Assembly (NCBI GenBank): GCA_033085395.1
Contig: JANQBS010000188.1
Location: 1 to 64,000 of the forward strand
Length of the DNA stretch: 64,000 nt
Direction: 5' to 3'
Origin: Xanthoparmelia taractica
Taxonomy: Eukaryota > Ascomycota > Lecanoromycetes > Lecanorales > Parmeliaceae
Shown: positions 63,601-64,000 of the stretch, piece by piece
Numbering within the stretch: the first letter of the stretch is position 1
Layout of the letters: every line of letters starts with the position of its first letter
Position numbers and translations under genes: made by a program
Notes under the pieces: model-generated
Seen by the model: the letters and a program-made list of their open reading frames with translations, nothing else
What the model was told of the DNA's origin: nothing
Databases searched by the model: none

Positions 63601-64000
63601 TATTCTTAAAGTCTTTAATCTCTTTAAATAAATTTAAAAGAAGTATAAGACTTAATTTTAAGATTTCAATATCGAAGAGAAGGTCGAAGTCTAGAAATAA
63701 GATTATAATCTCGTCTATATAATTCTACGTCTCTTAGTAATTAATAATAACTATATCGAGATTAAAGATATAAATAATGTTTATAAAGTATGGAAAAGAC
63801 TAGTCGAGCTATGCTTACGAGTCGGAAAGGTGTGATATCTATTGAATATAGTCGTTTTTAACTTTTTTTCAACTTTTTTAAAAAAATTATATCTTTTTAA
63901 TCTATTTATAGAATTTTATAATTATATAAGCGTTCGCTTAAGCTTTTTACGTATTTTTAAAATATAAAAAAATATTACGTAGTATATTTATTAAAAACCC

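Larger units (their letters stand above)
58480..64000. repeat. AT-rich block with RIP signature (decayed repeats)
   Basis: Almost all of this 5.5-kb stretch is A/T. The dinucleotides CA and TG are nearly absent over long runs (none from 58981 to 59200), while TA is very common. That is the footprint of C-to-T change at CpA on both strands, the RIP process of Pezizomycotina, which acts on duplicated DNA such as transposons. No ORF of real coding character remains; the longest is 65 codons. The original element cannot be named. The block runs off the window. Confidence 0.85.

Noticed and set aside
58480..64000. Inserted mitochondrial DNA as source of the AT-rich block
   Set aside because: No mitochondrial gene pattern is seen, and the CA/TG depletion fits RIP better.

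Overview
The window is nuclear DNA of a filamentous ascomycete (Pezizomycotina; Dothideomycetes or a near relative is my best guess, not proven). The genes carry many short introns, mostly 46-70 bp, with GTRNGT donors and CTAAC/CTGAC-like branch sites. The products are typical fungal ones (Erg28, Arg2, Pns1, Sch9-like kinase, Ada2, NDT80/PhoG-like factor). The last 5.5 kb has the AT-rich, CA/TG-depleted composition left by repeat-induced point mutation (RIP). No bacterial operons, CRISPR array or tRNA was seen.

Layout. 0.4-24.9 kb is gene-dense: ERG28, GAL7-like (-), an F-box protein, AIM41-like (-), NUP155/170-type nucleoporin, a TMEM97/EXPERA protein, a 3-hydroxyisobutyrate-dehydrogenase-like enzyme (-), N-acetylglutamate synthase, a two-PAS protein, PNS1 and eIF3g. 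24.9-32.1 kb has no gene I can support and is rich in microsatellites and homopolymers. 32.1-55.9 kb is dense again: NDT80-like factor, a DUF8035-like repeat protein, ARV1, a Gvp36-like BAR protein (-), mitochondrial Hsp70 (-), a WD40/DUF2415 protein, ADA2 (-), an Sch9-like AGC kinase, glucose-6-phosphate isomerase and an ER membrane glycoprotein of unknown function. A METTL21/Rkm5-like methyltransferase (-) at 57.2-58.2 kb is the last gene before the RIP block at about 58.5-64.0 kb.

Most genes are unrelated housekeeping functions, so no pathway cluster is evident. Sterol or lipid handling recurs (ERG28, TMEM97-like, ARV1), but gene order does not suggest co-regulation. Five close head-to-head pairs may share promoters: GAL7/F-box, AIM41/NUP170, the dehydrogenase/ARG2, SSC1/WD40 and ADA2/SCH9.

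Exon models were built by hand, by matching splice sites and reading phase to remembered family sequences. Two joins remain unresolved: the first intron of SSC1 and the middle of the WD40/DUF2415 gene. I found no clear previously undescribed multi-gene system. The most interesting signals are splicing oddities (an 8-nt microexon, a 7-nt first coding exon with a tandem acceptor, a 48-nt in-phase GC-AG intron) and an un-RIPped, inverted-repeat-bounded island inside the RIP block.
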